From positions 1,488,001 through 1,552,000 of the forward strand of contig NZ_CP134398.1 in the NCBI RefSeq assembly GCF_002968335.2: a stretch of DNA of 64,000 bases, read 5' to 3'. Positions within the stretch are counted from its first letter, which is position 1. Every line of letters begins with the position of its first letter. The stretch is from Mycobacterium sp. ITM-2016-00316 (lineage in GTDB: Bacteria; Actinomycetota; Actinomycetes; Mycobacteriales; Mycobacteriaceae). A program made the translations under genes and the position numbers. The notes beneath the pieces are model-generated. The model saw only the letters and a program-made list of their open reading frames with translations, searched no databases and was not told the DNA's origin. This document shows positions 61,890-64,000 of the stretch, in pieces.

Positions 61890-63397
61890 TCGCGTCCCGA
61901 CTCGCCACCAGCCAGGTATGGCTGATCACCGGCAGTCAATCGTTGTACGGACCCGATGTCCTGGACCAGGTTGCCGACCAGTCACGCCAGATCGCCGAAC
62001 GACTCGATGGCAGTGCCGAGATCCCGGTCGAGGTGCGGTGGCTTCCCGTCGTCACCGATGCCGAGCAGATCGCCCGGGTGCTCAGCGACGCCAATGCCGC
62101 ACCGGAATGTGTCGGTGTCATCGCCTGGATGCACACCTTCTCACCGGCGAAGATGTGGATCCGCGGACTCAAGTCGCTGCGTAAACCGTTGCTGCATCTG
62201 CACACCCAGTTCGGCGTCGAATTACCCTGGCAGACCATCGACATGAACTTCATGAACCTCAACCAGGCCGCGCACGGAGACCGCGAGTTCGGTTACATCC
62301 AGTCCCGGTTGTCGACCTCGCGGAAGACCATCGCCGGACACGTCAGCGATCCGCGCACCCAGGTGCGGGTCGGGTCGTGGGTGCGCGCGGCACTGGGCAC
62401 CGCCGAACTGTCGACGCTCAAGGTCGCGCGGTTCGGCGACAACATGCGTGGTGTCGCGGTCACCGAGGGCGACAAGGTGGAGGCGGAAGCGCATTTCGGC
62501 GCCTCCATCGATGCGTTCGGTGTCAATGACCTTGTCGGCGTCGTTGAACGAGTGCAGGCGGCTGATATCGACAAACTGGTGCGCGAATACGAACACACCT
62601 ACCGGGTTGATCCGGACCTGTTGCCCGGCGGAGACCGGCATGTCGCCTTGCGGCACGGCGCGCAGATCGAGCTCGGCCTGCGAAAGTTCCTGACCGACGG
62701 CGGGTTCCACGCCTTCACCACCAACTTCGAAGACCTCGGCGGGCTCCGCCAGCTGCCGGGGCTGGCGGTGCAGCGGCTGATGGCCGACGGCTACGGTTTC
62801 GGCGGCGAGGGCGACTGGAAGACCGCGATGATGCTGCGCACCGTGAAGGTGATGGCAGAGGGGCTGCCCGGTGGCACCTCGTTCATGGAGGACTACACCT
62901 ACGATCTGACGCCAGGCCGCGAGCGCATCCTCGGTGCGCACATGCTTGAGGTGTGTCCCAGCATCGCGGCGTCGACCCCCACCCTGGAGATCCACCCGCT
63001 GGCGATCGGTGATCGCGACGACCCCGTCCGGTTGCGGTTCACCGCCGCACCCGCCGATGCCGTCATCATCGGTATCTGCGATATGGGCAGCCGATTCCGA
63101 CTGGTGGCCAACGAGGTTCGGGTCATCGAACCGGCCGAGGAACTGCCGAACCTGCCGGTGGCGTGCGCGGTGTGGGAACCCTCACCGTCCTGGTCGACCT
63201 CGGCGGAAGCCTGGTTGATGGCCGGTGCACCACACCACACCGTGCTCACCACCGCCGTCGGCACCGAGGTGTTCGAGGACTTCGCGACCATGACCGACAC
63301 CGAACTGCTCGTCATCGACGACACCACCACGGTGCGCACCTTCCAGCACGAACTGCGGTGGAACGACGTCTATCACCACGTCGCCGCCGGACTGTGA
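61886..63397 (+). CDS. araA: L-arabinose isomerase
   Basis: This 503-residue isomerase has [20 protein letters not shown] at the start, and metal- and substrate-site segments [45 protein letters not shown] and MLEVCPSIA. The length matches the family. ATG 61886 follows CCAGGAG and overlaps the araD stop. It converts L-arabinose to L-ribulose. Confidence 0.96.
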   Translation: MIASRLATSQVWLITGSQSLYGPDVLDQVADQSRQIAERLDGSAEIPVEVRWLPVVTDAEQIARVLSDANAAPECVGVIAWMHTFSPAKMWIRGLKSLRKPLLHLHTQFGVELPWQTIDMNFMNLNQAAHGDREFGYIQSRLSTSRKTIAGHVSDPRTQVRVGSWVRAALGTAELSTLKVARFGDNMRGVAVTEGDKVEAEAHFGASIDAFGVNDLVGVVERVQAADIDKLVREYEHTYRVDPDLLPGGDRHVALRHGAQIELGLRKFLTDGGFHAFTTNFEDLGGLRQLPGLAVQRLMADGYGFGGEGDWKTAMMLRTVKVMAEGLPGGTSFMEDYTYDLTPGRERILGAHMLEVCPSIAASTPTLEIHPLAIGDRDDPVRLRFTAAPADAVIIGICDMGSRFRLVANEVRVIEPAEELPNLPVACAVWEPSPSWSTSAEAWLMAGAPHHTVLTTAVGTEVFEDFATMTDTELLVIDDTTTVRTFQHELRWNDVYHHVAAGL

Positions 63398-64000
63398 TCG
63401 CGGCGCGCCTGCACGCCGTCGGTGATCTACGCGTCGGCAGCGAGGACGGTCCCGGTGACGCCCCGCCGGGGTGGTCGCTGCTCGCGGTGACCTCGGTGGG
63501 CATCTGCGGTTCCGATCTGCACTGGTTCACCGATGGCGGTATCGGGGAGAACCGGATCGAGGACCCCGTGGTGCCCGGCCATGAGTTCGCGGCGCGGGCC
63601 GTCACCGGCCCGTACGCCGGCCGCCGCGTGGCCGTTGACCCGGCCATCCCGTGCCGAACCTGCGAGCTCTGCCTCGCCGGTCACCACAACCTCTGTCCCA
63701 CAGTCCAGTTCGCCGGGCACGGCACGCTCGACGGTGCGCTGCAGGAATACCTGGTGTGGCCGGACCACCTGCTGCACCCGCTACCCGACGAGCTCAGCGA
63801 CGACGCGGGGGCACTGCTGGAACCCCTCGGTGTGGCCATCCACGCGGTCGACGTGAGCCACCTGCACCCAGGAGACGACGTGTTGGTGGTCGGTGCCGGC
63901 CCGATCGGTGTCCTCGCGGTCCAGGTGGCCCAACGCGGCGGCGCGTCACGGGTGTTCGTGACCGAACCCCTTGTGCATCGACGAGCCACGGCGCTGCGCC
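63394..64000 (+). CDS. zinc-dependent medium-chain dehydrogenase, polyol type (3' cut by window)
   Basis: GTG 63394 overlaps the araA stop (GTGA), and the frame stays open to the window end, giving about 202 residues. Catalytic zinc ligands are GICGSDLHW (Cys) and GHEF (His, Glu). The structural zinc lobe is [15 protein letters not shown], and the nucleotide-fold motif [15 protein letters not shown] comes near the end of the visible part. This is the sorbitol/threonine-dehydrogenase family layout. Because it sits after araA, it may oxidise a pentitol or aldose such as arabinitol. Confidence 0.9.
   Translation, partial: MIAARLHAVGDLRVGSEDGPGDAPPGWSLLAVTSVGICGSDLHWFTDGGIGENRIEDPVVPGHEFAARAVTGPYAGRRVAVDPAIPCRTCELCLAGHHNLCPTVQFAGHGTLDGALQEYLVWPDHLLHPLPDELSDDAGALLEPLGVAIHAVDVSHLHPGDDVLVVGAGPIGVLAVQVAQRGGASRVFVTEPLVHRRATALR

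Noticed and set aside
1..64000. CRISPR arrays, rRNA genes, insertion sequences, replication origin
   Set aside because: I looked for regularly spaced repeats, rRNA sequence, transposase motifs with terminal repeats, and origin-type box clusters, and saw none.

Overview
The window is chromosomal DNA of a high-GC actinobacterium, most likely an environmental fast-growing mycobacterium (Mycolicibacterium type). Support comes from the UPF0182 giant membrane protein at the left edge, many FadE/FadD/P450/TetR/F420-type genes, dense operons with 4-base start/stop overlaps, and a complete arabinose and galactose sugar locus.

Layout. (1) 1-4220, core: the end of a UPF0182 gene, an FAD-linked oxidase, and an initiator tRNA-Met with its own terminator. 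(2) 4221-17980, island A: it lies between the 3' half of the tRNA (4135-4179) and a perfect 45-bp copy (17936-17980). A 20-bp repeat sits just inside both ends. It holds one catabolic cassette: two P450s and an unknown protein, a FadE pair, two amidohydrolases, a CoA ligase, an LLM F420 enzyme and two thioesterases. A TetR regulator accompanies them, and a shared AGAAT-N3-ATTCT palindrome stands at all the main promoters. (3) 17981-33166, island B: it ends in a decayed third copy of the tRNA tail (33128-33166). It holds a PucR-type regulator plus a ring-cleavage operon (FAH hydrolase, extradiol dioxygenase, FAD hydroxylase, AceE-like ThDP enzyme). It also holds several small TetR-controlled modules (SDR, NmrA; DUF4267/NIPSNAP/DUF1772; cupin, MDR oxidoreductase). 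No integrase is visible in either island. (4) 33208-36608: PutP-type symporter, PPOX/F420 flavoprotein, a possibly decayed stretch, EamA transporter. (5) 36826-46345: a second aromatic cluster (two FAD hydroxylases, CoA ligase, FAH hydrolase, two-domain extradiol dioxygenase, TetR, ferredoxin, P450) tied together by a TGACGATATCGTCA palindrome. (6) 46399-64000: a divergent sugar locus. The leftward operon is a ChvE-type sugar ABC transporter with a small protein and galT-galK-galM. The rightward operon is a YtfQRT/YjfF-type ABC transporter, a LacI regulator, araB-araD-araA and a polyol-type dehydrogenase cut by the window edge. Three LacI-type operators lie in the 286-bp shared control region.

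How the genes fit: islands A and B look like stacked tRNA-targeted catabolic cargo for hydrophobic or aromatic carbon sources. The aromatic cluster at 36.8-46.3 kb repeats the hydroxylase / extradiol dioxygenase / FAH logic of island B. The sugar locus imports pentose and hexose and feeds the Leloir and pentose phosphate pathways. Exact substrates cannot be read from sequence alone. All family calls come from motif reading without database searches.
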